Assembly (NCBI RefSeq): GCF_039555335.1
Contig: NC_092628.1
Coordinates: forward strand, 72,321,706 to 72,385,705
Source: Amphiura filiformis
Lineage: Eukaryota > Echinodermata > Ophiuroidea > Amphilepidida > Amphiuridae
Reading direction: 5' to 3'
Length of the DNA stretch: 64,000 nucleotides
Made by a program: the position numbers and the translations under genes. This document shows positions 24,631 to 38,600 of the stretch, piece by piece (the first letter of the stretch is position 1; each line of letters opens with the position of its first letter). The notes under the pieces were generated by a model. That model saw nothing but the letters and a program-made list of their open reading frames with translations. It was not told where the DNA came from and ran no database searches.

Positions 24631-27600
24631 AACATTTTAACCTATCAAAATTTGTGTAGAGAGTATCATCATTCAACTCTATCCATGGTCTCAAATTGAT
24701 AGTACACTATATTTAACTTTAATAAAAACTGTTCTTAAATATGCAACAGGTATCAAGTTCAATTGATTGTAAAATGTTGACAAAAAGGTACAGGATATTG
24801 GCGCAAGTCTACTGAATGCAATAAAGGACAGAATTAATGTGATTGCTATTTATCTAATCTAATGCATAAACGCACAAACACACCAACCGTAACAGTGAGA
24901 TCATAATGAACTAGGTTTTAGTTTATTCCCTTTTCAGCTGAAACAACATTTTCAGTGCATCCCATTTTCCCAATTTCAAATAAAATGCAAATTCTGGCTC
25001 CCACCAAATCATATTAAGGAAAAATATGAAGTCAATCTGAAGCAACGAATGTCGAATGATCACTTATCCATGATGGACGTTGGGTGCAAGCAAATGAATC
25101 AGTTAAGATGTTTGCAATCAATAATTTTAATCTAAAATGTTTTACTTAAATTTAAAAGCAAGTACAAAAACACCATATAAAAATATAAAGGAAGCAAGAT
25201 TTTTTAGCGTTCTTACATAATGGATTGCAGTACATTAAACAAGAATTCTTACAAGTGGGTAGATCTTTTTATTGTTTGTTTTAGTAACAAACATAAAGAA
25301 GCTCCCGTAATAGAAATTCCCACTTTTATAACTGATATTATACCAACTTAAATATTACTGATGCAATCAACTGAAATCAATCTACTACAGTTTTATAAAA
25401 GAACTTTGAATATGACCTTATATTTAACAAATATAATTCAGTTTTTTTTTTGTATTCTAACTGTACCACTTCAAATTTTACATTATGGTAACAGTGAATA
25501 TTCTTATGTAAACAAAGACAAAATTATACAAATTTGATTATCAAACACATCAAGATTGCTGAATAGTAAGCTTGAAAATTTAATTATGGATGTTAAAATG
25601 TTGGTCCTTGTTATATTATCTACATTTTAAGTGATACTTGGCTATAAAAAAATATCATGATTCAAAGTTTTAAAAATTCTGTTTTCATTTCAAAGCTACC
25701 ATACCTGACTAAATGATATCAACGTGACTTCTGAAGCAATCAGCTGACTAAAAGATCAACTGATTGCTTCATTGAAAATATAAATATAAACTGCCAGCTG
25801 AAACTAGCAATGACTAAAATTTCATTTGTGATTCTCAGAAAGGTAATTAGCATATTTATTTATTTATTAACAATTTCTTTATAAAGAGTAGCCTCACCAA
25901 CACACCCGAGGGCCTCTGTTGTATACACAAATTAATTGCCTTAAACATTATAAGTCACCAGTGCTAAAAAGGTTCTGAGACCATTTGAAGTAATTTTTCA
26001 AGTTCATTTTAAGTTATCAAATGGTGTAAGAATGTCAGCACTAAGACTAATTCTGGCAAGCTTATAGTAGATAAATATAATTATTCTAATATCCAATTTC
26101 AATAAAAATCTTCACTTAGTAACCTGGCATGTTTTTACATATTACATGTGACCTGTTCCCAAAAAACTTAGGAACATACACTGAGATACACTGGCAGGAT
26201 GTAAGACAACGCGAGACATAATTAATATATGCAAGGATCTGAAATAAATGATGCAAGCATAAGAACGCTGGACGTCATGATTACCTGAGTGACTACCTGA
26301 GTGAACTCAAGTAGTCCAGTGGTATAACTCATGCCCAGTAATCGTGAGGTCCTGGGTTCAAACCCCCTGAGTCCTGATTTTTTCTACTCTCTCAATTTGT
26401 TTTCTGAAGTTTTTTCTGAAGTCATTTAAAAATAATTGAAGGGAGATTAATAAAATTCAACATGTGATTCTTGACTAATAATAATCATCTTTTTCTTAAG
26501 CACTTCAGTGCTTTGATAACTACTATATTTACCACCTTCAAAAACATCTAAAATACATCAATATTTGAATTTTGACAAGTTTTGTGGGGTGGGTATGTTT
26601 TGGCTTTTATCTCAAAATAAAGTCCCAGGAATAAAGTACACCAACAAATTCTTGGTCTTGTGGGAACTGGTCACAAATGGCAAATGCTGGTTTGATTTTT
26701 GTGCGTACAGAATGGATCTACAAACACTTTACACAACTAAAAGTGAAAACACCCATATGTACGGAAAATCTTCCAGTTAATGAGCAATCCCATTTAATCT
26801 AGTTTTTAAAATGTACGGTTTTATTTCTGTAATTTTTAATAATTTACACTTTCTATACTTTTGTAATGGGACAAATGAACAAAGTTTCCTGAAAACTGAC
26901 ATGATAAATTTTACAACCTTTGAGTAAGTACAAGAAGCTTGTTCAGTCTAGGCATTGATGGCCTAAAAAGATTTACTGCATACTTGATTTTTTTGCACAT
27001 GCTAATTAATGAAGAGACCTGTGCATTTTGAATGGAATAGAACTTACATGTACCGTACTATACTAATAACTATTCTTTAACTCATTCAAATAGTGTCCCA
27101 TCAAATTAAAGCTAAAATTCTTCAGACTTTCATGCCAACAGCTATCAATCTCTGAAAAGCCATTCAATTATTTGGGCAACTTGTACTTTTACAATTCACC
27201 AGTTCAGTATTACAAGCTTGACAAGTATTAGTAAAGTACACAATGTTTTAGTGGGTGAAGATTATTCATTTGATTGATACATTCAGGAATATACAACTTT
27301 ACACGATAGCTGCAATGACAATTTATTTTTTGAATGACAAGCTCTGGATATTCACATCTAAGGTTTAGTTTACTTGTCTGCATGACGCCCATTTTACTTG
27401 TTAAGTTAGGACCTGAAGTAGTAAGTAAAGTTGTTATGACCACTGCATTTTGTCTTTAATAATTGTGCTTAAATCAAGTTAAATTCTACAATTTTCATCA
27501 CCTCTACACATTATAAATAATGTATTAATATTACACAATTTGACTACAAACAAAAACAATTATGATTCCTCTAGACTCTTCCACACATTCACAACTCCTC

Positions 27601-28037
27601 ACACACACACAAACACCCCCCACATGCATGTATTATTTTAATACTGTGCAAAGGGAACTTGCAATCTTTCAAAGACTCACCTTATTTACTTTAAATTAAA
27701 TAAGAGTACACACTGCGCTTTGAGGAAATTAATTTCTGACCATTTTGAGATTGCATATATTTATCACATTCTGCATTGACACTGCTGGAAGAGAAAGATT
27801 AGTACTGCAGTTCAAATTTGCTATCTTACAAATAAATGTACAATTAATGAGCGATAGCATATGCGCACGCACAATATAAAATATTTACATTGAAAAAAAC
27901 CAAAACAAATTGAACTTTTATTTGTGGTATGTTCCACAGAAGAAGCTGTGTATGTGACATATCAAGCAAAATAAATGAACCATTTGTTTTAAAAGAAGAT
28001 AAATTTATAATTAATTTACTTATTTAATATTTTGAAA
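24631..28037. other. Intergenic, no gene seen
   Basis: It contains a 12-bp perfect hairpin (TGAAGCAATCAG/CTGATTGCTTCA, 25731-25770), a tRNA-like repeat at 26300-26372, and a CA-rich low-complexity stretch near 27600-27620. No coding exon with domain similarity was found. Confidence 0.4.
26300..26372 (+). pseudogene. tRNA-derived repeat or tRNA pseudogene
   Basis: Box A-like TAGTCCAGTGGTATAACTC and box B GGTTCAAACCC are correctly ordered and spaced, and ACTCA/TGAGT can form most of an acceptor stem. The anticodon loop is too long and the T stem has two mismatches, so it is read as a SINE head or pseudogene. Confidence 0.5.
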
Positions 28038-28366
28038 TAAGAGATATTAGCATTACAAATTTTGAATGCATTGTGGGATGGTTTTGGCTAATTTTAGTAT
28101 ATGTATCTGAACTCTGACCTATTGCAAAAATTGTTTTTGACCAAATATTGTTTGAAATGATTTACTAACATTAAAAAATATTGTGATCTCATAAACTACT
28201 TAAAACATTTTTCATGATAAAACATTTTTTATAATAATAATTAACATTACAGTATGTCAATAATAAATGAATAATTACAGCAATTTTCCCAAAAGGTCAG
28301 AGTTCAAATGTACCACAATGCATTGCAAATTTGTAATACTGATATTTACTTGAATGTCTCATATAT
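28038..28366. mobile_element. Foldback MITE
   Basis: A segment containing GCATTACAAATTTTGAATGC and ATTGTGGG at 28049-28079 pairs with CCACAATGCATTGCAAATTTG at 28314-28335. CTGAACTCTGACCT pairs with AGGTCAGAGTTCA. The centre is AT-rich. Confidence 0.65.
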
Positions 28367-28499
28367 ACATTATTTACAGGAATACCATTCTGAACAGGTA
28401 AAGCAAGTTGAGCAAAATACCATACAATTATAACTTCTGTAAATTACCCAAAACATTTAAATTCTATGCCATTGTTTCTGCTCCGGGGAAGGATACACT

Positions 28500-29409
28500 C
28501 CTGTTAAAACAAGGCACTTCAATAAAGAAATTCCATAGTACATACACACAAGAAAAAGTTTAGCAAAACAAGTTGAATTGAAAGCATTGTTTACTATTTA
28601 CTTATTTCCTTGGATAGCAAATATATATTCAAGTTATTTTCAATAATTACATGTTACAGGTACAGATCTAGTGGTAAATTGCAACATTCTCTCATCCTGG
28701 CCACCTTAGAGTGCTGAAAAATAAAAGTACTTGGAAAAGATTAAATGTTAAAAATTAAAGAAAGAATAGTTGAAAACACTTTCCTGGAAACAAAACAACA
28801 TTATATTGATCACTAACTGGTTGCATAGTTTAAATTTGATCTCAAAAACAGTTTATGGGAAGCTGGTTTCTTTTGGTAGTACATGTGCCAAGTGCCTAAA
28901 ACGTGGATTCAAACTTTCAAACCATGCTACAACCCACATCAAAAAGACTGAGTTGCCAATAGACCTTTTCCAAAATTGGCAATGGTTAAGTGCACATGTT
29001 ACACACATTTATACAAGCCCTTTTTTATAAACGTATATGGGCCAACTTTTTTGATATTTTTGGACCAATAGTACTTACACTACAACACACATTAGTGCGC
29101 TGTACTCAGATTGGGGGAAAAAATCCACAAATATTTCTGAAGGGCCACTTTTTATGACAGTACTTTTAGTACAGTAAATACAAACCAAATCTTGCTGTCA
29201 AACACACACATACAACCTTGCAGGCTACAATACTGTTGTTATCTTCATTCACCAGCAAACCTGTGACAAAAAGAACTACCATAGCAAACAACTACAAAAA
29301 GAAACATTGTTGGGTAAAACATCAAGTTATAGTTTATTTAAACTATGCTGTTTACAAGTTATCACTATGGTACTTACCAAATATATAATACAGTAGAAAA
29401 TACAGGATA
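28500..29409 (-). other. Candidate spliced 3' UTR of CPSF6
   Basis: Just after the CPSF6 stop there is a consensus donor on the minus strand (exon end 29378, then GTAAGTACC). A matching acceptor (TTTTTGTCACAG, exon resumes at 29260) gives a 117-bp intron. A second donor (GTAAGTAC after 29079) and acceptor (TTTTATTTTTCAG, resuming at 28713) follow. This would be a multi-exon 3' UTR. The stop is about 32 nt before the first junction. The end of the transcript was not located; if unspliced, an AATAAA (TTTATT on the plus strand at 29333-29338) could be used. Confidence 0.3.
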
Positions 29410-29614
29410 TTAACGACGACGGTAGTCGGTCCTCTCTCGGTCTCTGTCCCTCTCCCCACGTTCACCACGGTCACGATATTCTTTGTCACGGCTTCGCTCA
29501 CGGTACTCTCTACTTCTGGACCGTTCTCTTCGTTCTTTGTGTCTACTGCTTTTTGACTCTCGGCTGCGATGTCTGCTTCCTTCTTCTTGCTCTCTAGAGC
29601 TACGATCTTTACGT
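29410..29614 (-). CDS. CPSF6: CPSF6 exon 14, RS-like C terminus and stop
   Basis: 205 nt encoding a mixed-charge Arg/Ser/Glu/Asp-rich tail ending in DYRRR and TAA (29410-29412). In human CPSF6 the equivalent domain binds the import receptor TNPO3. Acceptor CTTAACAG. Confidence 0.92.
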
Positions 29615-32600
29615 CTGTTAAGATCAATTAAAATTGAATGTATTGGTCTAACTATGCACTCAGTAAAAGACTTCCAAACTAAATATTTATGGATTTCATA
29701 TCATGATCTTGAATTATCAGATCATTTGCACATTCTGCACATTAATATTTTCATAAACAAAGCGATTCCAACAGATTTTAATGTGCCTACTCACACCTAA
29801 ATGTGCACCCCCCCAAAAAAAACCACTCATCACAAAATGTGTAATTGCCATGTACACACAGAAAGTAAGAGCCTATATACATCACAAGTATGAGCTATTC
29901 CAGCTGAAATCCATAAACCCCCTATGAAAGATGTGACCTTAGTGTCCCACACAGGGGGTGTGGATTTCAACTGGAATACTGTAAAAACTCGATAGCTAGA
30001 ATATGTGCTTACTATCGAGCACTTGAAAACATAAAATTGTACCAAAGTCCGGCACTTTACCAACTGAGCTAATGGGGTTGAGACACACATTTGCATGTTT
30101 ACTTGTTCATATATAACTATGTGTATCGATGATTTGCTCAAAACCCTTTACACTTTTGTGGATGTGGCTCTTCATGTTGGCATGTTTTAAAAGCGCTCGA
30201 TAGTACGCACATATGCTAACTATCGAGTTTTTATGGCAGCCCAATGCACGCATACATTCAGGTATGTAAGCAGCTAAACTCCCTGATCCTGTACATCCTT
30301 ACCTCGATCCTCCTGACCCATATGACTTGGACTCAATACCATGCAGGCAATCTTGTAGGGAGCCTATCAGTACTTTACAGCGGTCATCATTAGCCACTTT
30401 GGATTGTTTAATGAGTGAGATAGCTGTCACAAGTGTTTCTATAGCACTGGCATAATCACCTGAAAAATTAATGTGAGAAGAATATTGTTAAATGACCTTC
30501 AAAAAATGAACTATAATCCTAAACCTGATCTTTATTCAAAATTCCACATTAAACCCTACTCTAAACCTGACACTAAATCGAGCCCTATACGCCGTAGAAG
30601 TGACGTAGTTAATCGGATTAACTACCATAGCAATAGATGAATTCAATTTTGACTATACCGCCCTGCACTACAACGATCACGCATTACAGGTGCATTGAAC
30701 CATAGATGTCAAAGAAAGCCTGATCACTCGCACCTGTAAGATAAGTATCTTTGAAAAGAGCGTTATTGTATTCAATCTATGTTTGCTGACATACACAGGT
30801 GATTAGTGCAATCTGCTTGTAGTGCAGAGCGATCTATTCAAAAATTATATTCATCTATTGCTATGGTAGTTAATCCGATTATGACGTCACTTCTACAGCG
30901 TATACCCAACACTAAATGCTAACAACTGGTGAACCTTCAAATTAGCAATTAAGTCCCTTGAACATGACTGAACATGCTTTTTAACTCTTCATAAAAATCA
31001 AATGATTTATGTTTCTTCCACAAGTGCAATATTCAAATTTAAAATGATTCAATTACATACACTATGTCAAAATATAATACAATAAAACTCAAGCATACCT
31101 GCTGGAAATCCAGTTAAGATAATTTGTTTTTTTAAAGATAGATTAATTACAACTAGCATTTTGTATATTATATAGGTTTCACCTAATTTCACAGTCACTG
31201 CAATTCCCTGCAGTGTTCAGTGCAGCGAACTGCTGCAGTGAAGCACGCATGTACCTTTAGCTGTTCTGACTCCCTATTTGGACTACCATCCTGGTTGATT
31301 CTACTAACAAAAGTGTTACGCTAGAGACATTATTTTGACATACCTGCACTGGCATCCATAACAGCTCTAGATATGGCACTACTTGACACATTACGATTTC
31401 TTGTCATGATTTCCTCAAACTCTGCCTCTCCCAAAGCGGCTGGTGCTGGGGCTGCTGCAGCGGGAGGAGGGGGTTCATGTCTGTAAACAAGTAAATATCA
31501 ATAGTTATATGATAACTTTGACTTGGGTACTTCACAACTCAGATAACACACATGTGGTTGAAGGAGGTCTCACTAAGATGTTTTCCTATTTACTTTTTGA
31601 AGGCATCAGTACTGCCTATGTTGACTAAGTATTCTGACACACATTTCTATTAAAAGATGGTTTGTGGGAAAAATGTTCTTTAAAACAATATGGCCAGCTG
31701 AGCATTGACAAACTTATCCAGTACTGTGAGTCTAACGAATTCTCTTCTTAGCTGAATGGTGTCACATTCAATATTTTAACATATTGCACTGATGTGCAGC
31801 AAATCTTTCAGCATTGCTGCATGGCTTGCGGTGATAATGTTATGTATTTGAAATGATTATGAAACGGTAATGAAATATGATAGGAAATAACTAGTACCTT
31901 TCTGCTGGTGGTGGTTGATGGTATTGATCAGTTCTTGGTGGTGCAGAGGTTTGTTGATCATATCCCTGAAAAGAAGAAAACAAGGAAAATGTATCAAATG
32001 GCTTTGTGTGCAACAACTTTTGTAGTTTATATCACTTTTAAATATGCTTGGTTAATTATGCTTTGCATTGATAATAATAATATTAATGTGAAATTGGGGA
32101 TAAATATATCAATATAATTTGTGTGAAAGAGTTTGCATGTACAAATTTCTTATAAGAAAATTACACAATCAAAAGAAATAAGCTAATATTGATTTTGAGA
32201 TATTGTCAAAAAAAATGTGTTTAAATTCTTTTTTTTTTTTAATATTGTTTTCAGGTATTGATAAATTGACGTAACTTTGCAAAGGAAAGTTGTATCAACA
32301 TGCGGTTTTCAGTTTCTGAAAGCTCTAAATGTCCTCTTTTGAAACATATGCAACTCATTTTCGACCAGGGTCGACATGCGACTCATTCCCCTTTATCATG
32401 CCTCATATGATTTGCATTAGCGGTGAGATGGATGAGCAGAACTCACAATTGGTGACATTTTCTGTGATCAAGAGTGGTCTCTATGTGAATTTCCTCTTAC
32501 TGGCTTACTTTATTATACTAGCAGTGATTTCTATGTGTACTCACCGGTGATGCTTGGGGTGCAGGGGATGGCCCTGAAGGAGGAGGACCCTGTCCTGGGA

Positions 32601-35600
32601 AAAATGCAGGATTAACATGAGGTGCTGGAGGCCCACCATGAGTAGGAGGAGGGGCTGCCTGACTTGTTGGGGGTGGTCCACTGTGTGGAGGAATAGAGGG
32701 AGGAGGTCCACTGTGAGGAGGTGGTGGTCCACTGTGTGGTGGAGGATGTTGTTGATGCTGTGGGGGTGGGGGTCCACTATGTGGAGGTGGGGGTCCAGAA
32801 TTTGGAGGTGGTGGTCCACCGTGTTGTGGGGGTGGGGCCATGGGTCTTTGTGGAGGAGGTCCTTGCATTCCTGGTGGTGGGGGACCACCTGGAGGACCTT
32901 GTGGAGGAGGCATACCTTGGGGTGGTGGGACACCTGGTGGGAATCCTCCTGGGCCTGGGGGTGGTGGACCACCATATTGTCCTGGGGGTGGGGGACCTCC
33001 ATATTGTCCTGGGGGTGGCGGACCTCCTGGTGGTGGGCCGCCTGGTGCGCCTGGTGGAGGGCCACCTGCAACAAAAACAAATCAATGAACAGAGTGTTAA
33101 ATTTATCTTCAAATAAATTAAGTTTCACTATAATTATAAAAGAAATAGAACTTTGCAAGCAAAGGGTGAACTACAATTTTATTTGCTCGCCCAAAACAAA
33201 CACTATATTTAAATTTCAACATAAGAAAAAGGTCACAATATATTGCCTCGAATTGTTTGATAACAAACACATTTGAGCAACACATGCAGCAAGAGCAACT
33301 TTTCATCAATTCACAATTTTCCAGGTGAAATTTTGAGGACAAATTTAATCTCATTCTGTCTTAACAGTTTACAAGTACCCAGGAATGAGAATAAAGATAC
33401 CATTTTTAAACTAAATTATCCTGCTTCTTTGTCCTGAATTTAAAATGGTATGGTCTGTGTGTCACATCAATCAATAGATGCAAGACAGGGGCTAAAACAA
33501 CACTTGCATTCTGTAATATTTACAATACATACCCTGCCTAGTTTAAAAATCACATACATACCTGGTGGTGGTCCTCTGTCCCATTCTGGTCGAGGTGGTC
33601 CTCTAGGATCATGTTGCATGGGTCCTGGTCCTCTTGGTCCTGGAGGCCCTGGTGGAGGTGGTCCACCTGGTCCTGGAGGCTGCACAAACAGTGGGGAAGG
33701 GGAAAATGGATTCCATGTTTAAGCTGAATTGTGACACATTATTGAATATAATGTAATATGAGCATATTGTTTTGATTATTCCAGTGGCTTAACTTATGAT
33801 GATTTGTGACACATTAATGAATATAATGTAATATACCTATGAGCATATTGTTTTGATCTTTCTAGTGGGTTAACTTATGAAACATATTTGGATGACTTGG
33901 TTATTGTTTTGATCTTTCTAGTGGGTTAGCTTATGAAACACATTTTATTTGGATGACTTCGTTCTTGTTTTGATCTTTCTAGTGGGTAAACTTATGAAAC
34001 ATATTTGGATGACTTGGTTATTGTTTTGATCTTTCTAGTAGGTTAAATTATGAAACATTTTTGGATGACTTGGTTATTGTTTTGATCTTTCTAGTAGGTT
34101 AATTTATGAAACATATTTGGATGACTTGATTATATGCATGTGACAATGGTGCACTTAATGCAGAAACCTGTACATTTGACAATAACATCAGTTTGGTAAA
34201 TACATGAAGATAAGACTGATTTCCAAACGATGACTATGACAAGTGAGGACCTAAATGGCACCCTTTGCCAATAACAGAATTGAACCTTTTACAAGGTAAA
34301 TCAACTAGTGTTACCTGCATTAAAGATTTACATTTAATGGCGCAAATATGTACAATTTTACTAACTTACTTGTACAATTCATGTATATTGCAATAAACAC
34401 TTTAGTTTTGCTCACTTCAACAATACATGTCGAAAATTATCATGGAAACCCCATAATGGTAACTAAATTACATATTCAATGTACACTAATTAAAGATTCT
34501 GATGGTGGTTTTGCTATACGCAAATATACATTGATTCCTGCTTACACGGATTATACTGAAAGATGTTATTCTGATATATATTTTGCTAAATGCTGTGTTT
34601 TGACTACCGTATCCTTAACAGTACTAACACTATTACATTCCCAATATAATTATGCTTATGGACTTATTTACAATGTATACACATAAAAGCCTTTAAACAC
34701 AATCTTTCCTTTAGAATTATGCAGGTCTTAGCTTAAATATTAGAGCATACATTTTCTTTCAGAAAATATTATACCTCTTGCATGTTAAAACATTTACTAT
34801 TTACATATTTTTCAAAATTAAATTTCACTAGATAAGATATACTAGTCTTCTTTCAGTAGTGTCAGCACACAATGGGCAGTGCAAAAATATACAGGCAATT
34901 GTACTTTCACAGTACAATAGACAATAGAACTATTGTTGCTACAATCTATCAAATAAATCATCTATATAATGCACAGTACAGAAGCATATATTTTTTGTAA
35001 TACAAGTATTGCAATATTACCTGAAACTGGTTTGGTGGCCGGTTCCATTGTCCGGGCTGTATTGATTTAAAAGCAACATTTTTCATGTAAAATCAATTAA
35101 ATATGTAATGATTCAATAAGTTACACATACACAACCTAAATAAACATTATTTATACATAATCGTATCTATAATACTATATCTATCTAATACATGGCAAGG
35201 ATTGTTCTGATAAGTGAAAGAAACAGCTTTCTACAGAATGACTCCCTACAGTTTATCCTTTCTATTAATGCAAATATGTGACGTGGTATATCGAAAGCAG
35301 ACACTTTTGGGCAGGATCGTAGATGGAGAAATAGTCAAAAATCTGCCCGGGTGATTTTTTTCACAATTTGGGTTTTTTGCAAATTTGTGATGCTAATAAT
35401 GTTTTAAAATATTGATTATTGTCTGATAGTTTCAAACTGGAATATAACTGGCATCTTGTATTTTTTCAGACATTTTTCAATGTACGTACGTATGCATGTA
35501 CATAATTGTCAATAATATTTTTGAAGGCCGATATCTCAATTTCCAATTTTATAATACCATAACTTTCAAACTCAATATCTTCACCTAGGAATGTCTGATT

Positions 35601-38600
35601 TTACTGGGGGGAAATGGCATTGTGGAGCAAAATATCTCTATACTTAAGATATGTTAAAACCTCAAAATTGTTGCCCAAAAGTGTCTGTTTTTGACATGAC
35701 ACGTCACATATGTTATTTTTTCAAAGGACAGACGTTGACTTTTCCTGTACCTTACAGAAATCACATTGCTGACTTTTTTTCTTATCTTGAACAATTTATA
35801 TTTGCATGTAGAATAATTCCTGGAAAGAAGTTATGATTAAAATCAACCCTTTGTACACACAGTATGTTTTTTTAACTATATGTGATACAAGTTGGTGGTA
35901 ACATGTCATATTCAAGAAACAAGTCAACTTCCAGTATTGCAGAGAGACCAGGGCCTAGATTTCGATGTGAATCACAGAACGCAAGATTCGGGTGCGAGAA
36001 TCAACTTCTCTCATTGTATCATACAGTAAGTGCGGTGACTATGATGGATTTTGATTCTCGCAAACCAAGACAAAATGTAGGCCCTGAAGACATATTGCAA
36101 ATTATGACAAACAGGGTATGTGCAACAATATCTCACACTCTGCTTAGGAATCATATATCTATGAAGCATAGAGCAAGTATTACACTGGCTTCCAGAGAAG
36201 ATAGATACTATCTTGCTCTCCCCAACCCAAGTGCCCTGTTATTGAGTGAAATACACTAGGCTTTGCGTTCTCTTTATGAGCCCCACCCTGCACCGAGTGA
36301 AACTTTGACACATAATCGGCCAATCAGATTACTGGTCCGTAGTTAATTGTTATGACTGAATCAGCCAATCATAATCCCACATCTGTCTGTGTTTACGCTC
36401 ACTACGGGCAAGAGCGTCGCGTTCATCCTGGAAGCTAGTGTAGTGCTACCCTAGATATAGGTATTTGTAATCATAATGTACTCACAAATTACATTGTCTT
36501 TAAAGACACAAAACAGAAAGCCCCAACCCCTGTAACCAAATGACTGTACTTGTTCACAAATGACAAATTTTGGTTTACTTCATGAACCTATTTTGTATTC
36601 ATTCAACTCATATAAATGGAATTATATACCTCATATAAAGATTCCTGTCATCTGATTGGTTGAAAGTGCAGTCATTGAATTAACTATGCCCGCAAAATGA
36701 ACTATGGACCGGTCCATGGAAATGAACTATGGACCGGTCACGTGCGCCACGATCAAACTGCGCGTTTTTCCCAGCGTAAATGATATTACGCACGCGCGTT
36801 AATGTTTTCACGCGCTATAATTACGCAGAAAGCGCAGATTGTAATCTGTGTGCCATTCGCATTGAAACTATTAATTTCTCTTCCCAAAATCGATGCTTTT
36901 AACCAAACAGATGACAAGAATCTTAAGATTTGGTATATAAAACAAATATTGACTGCTTTTTATTGGGCATGGTTAAAATTATAGGCCTTGGTGATCTCAA
37001 AACCATGACTATGCCCTCGGCACGCCTCGGGGCATAGTCATGGTTTTGAGATCACCTTGGGCCTATAATTTTAACCATGCCCCTCATAGCAGTCAATATT
37101 TGTATACTATGCCCTCGATTGGTTTATGACTGTTTCACTGCTGCTATGGGTGGGGACCTATGCGTCAATCAAGTCACACCTGCTCAGACCAAGTTACAGT
37201 CTCTTATAATAAAGTGATTATCATCATTTGTCCCATACTGTTGTCCATCATCTGTAACTACATTGGCATTGGAAAGTAAGACTGCTTGATAAACAAATTG
37301 TCTATTTCAGGAAATATATTTAACAAGCTTAATTAATTCACAACAGTGGCATTTCATATCCAGCACTTATACCATGTGAATAATTCAATTTCCAAATAAT
37401 AAATAGATGTACATGTAAAATTCAATAAAACGTGCATTCTACTTACTCCACCAGGTCTTGGTGGCGGGGGTCCTCTCTCTCCAGGGGCTGGTCCTCGCAT
37501 ACCAGGTGGTGGACCCTGCATCCCTGGGGGCCCTTGGTATGGTGGAGGGGGTCCTGGATGAGGTGGCGGCCCCCCAAATGGAGGTCCTTGGTTTGGAGGG
37601 CCTTGGTTTGGCGGTCCTTGGTTTGGCGGGCCTTGGTGTGGCGGTCCTTGGTGTGGAGGCCCTTGTGGTGGAGGTCCTTGGTGTGGGGGTCCATGAGGTG
37701 GTGGCCCTTGATTGGGTGGCCCTTGATGTGGGGGTCCATGTGGTGGCCCTTGATTGGGTGGCCCCTGATGTGGGGGGCCATGTGGTGGAGGCCCATGGTG
37801 TGGGGGCCCATGTGGAGGTCCTTGATTTGGAGGAGGCCCTTGGTGCGGCGGAGGGCCACCTTGATGTGGTGGAGGAGGTCCTCTATGTGGTGGTCCTTGG
37901 CCTGGTGGAGGTCCATGCTGTCCTGGTGGTGGGCCTCGTGGTGGAGGTCCGCCTCTACCTATAAGATATCAATTATTACAATACTTGGGTTCACAAACAT
38001 TTTTTTTCAGAATTGAGAGCAGCTACAAGTCAACATACCAAAGAATTCCACACAATTTTTGATAAGCTTCAAAAAAAGTGTGCTCAAATACTTCAACACC
38101 TTGTAATTTAAAAGAAACCCATCTTTCGAAAAACAAACCTAAATTCAAATGTCCTCTATTACCAACGATAAATAGAACTGAAAACAACAGGATTGGAAAA
38201 AATAAGTTAGTTTTGCACACTTTGTATTTAGCACATCGACAAATAATTCTAAGTAGGATTTCAATTGTAGATGAGAGAAATCAATTTTGGGAATATAAAG
38301 CAATTTTATTGAACCAATTATGCTTGCAAACATCATCTCACCTGGCATAAACTGCTGTCCTGGAGGTGGGCCCTGTCCAGGTGGTGGCCCCATAGGACCA
38401 CCAGGTGGTGGTGGCCCTCTAGGACCAGGTCCCATACCTGGTGGACCACCAGGGCCCTGGAAATGATCTCTTGGAGGTGGTCCCATTCCTGGTGGGCCTC
38501 CAAATGGAGGGCCACCAGGACCCATACCACCTGGAGGGCCTCCATGGTGATCACGAGGGGGTTGATCATGGTTGTTGTATTTATTCTCAGTTCTTCCTCG

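Noticed and set aside
32518..33276. Long open frames on the plus strand and in other minus frames (up to 219 codons)
   Set aside because: They are antisense or shifted readings of the proline-rich CPSF6 exon 10, where G/C-rich repeats lack stops.
35882..36259. 125-codon frame in CPSF6 intron 7
   Set aside because: No recognisable domain, and it overlaps partial inverted repeats.
36943..37103. microRNA precursor
   Set aside because: The arms are too long and too perfect; a transposon foldback explains it better.
37432..38016. 194- and 168-codon plus-strand frames rich in Trp or Val/Leu
   Set aside because: Shadows of CPSF6 exon 7 GPP repeats; the minus-strand frame has splice sites and family context.
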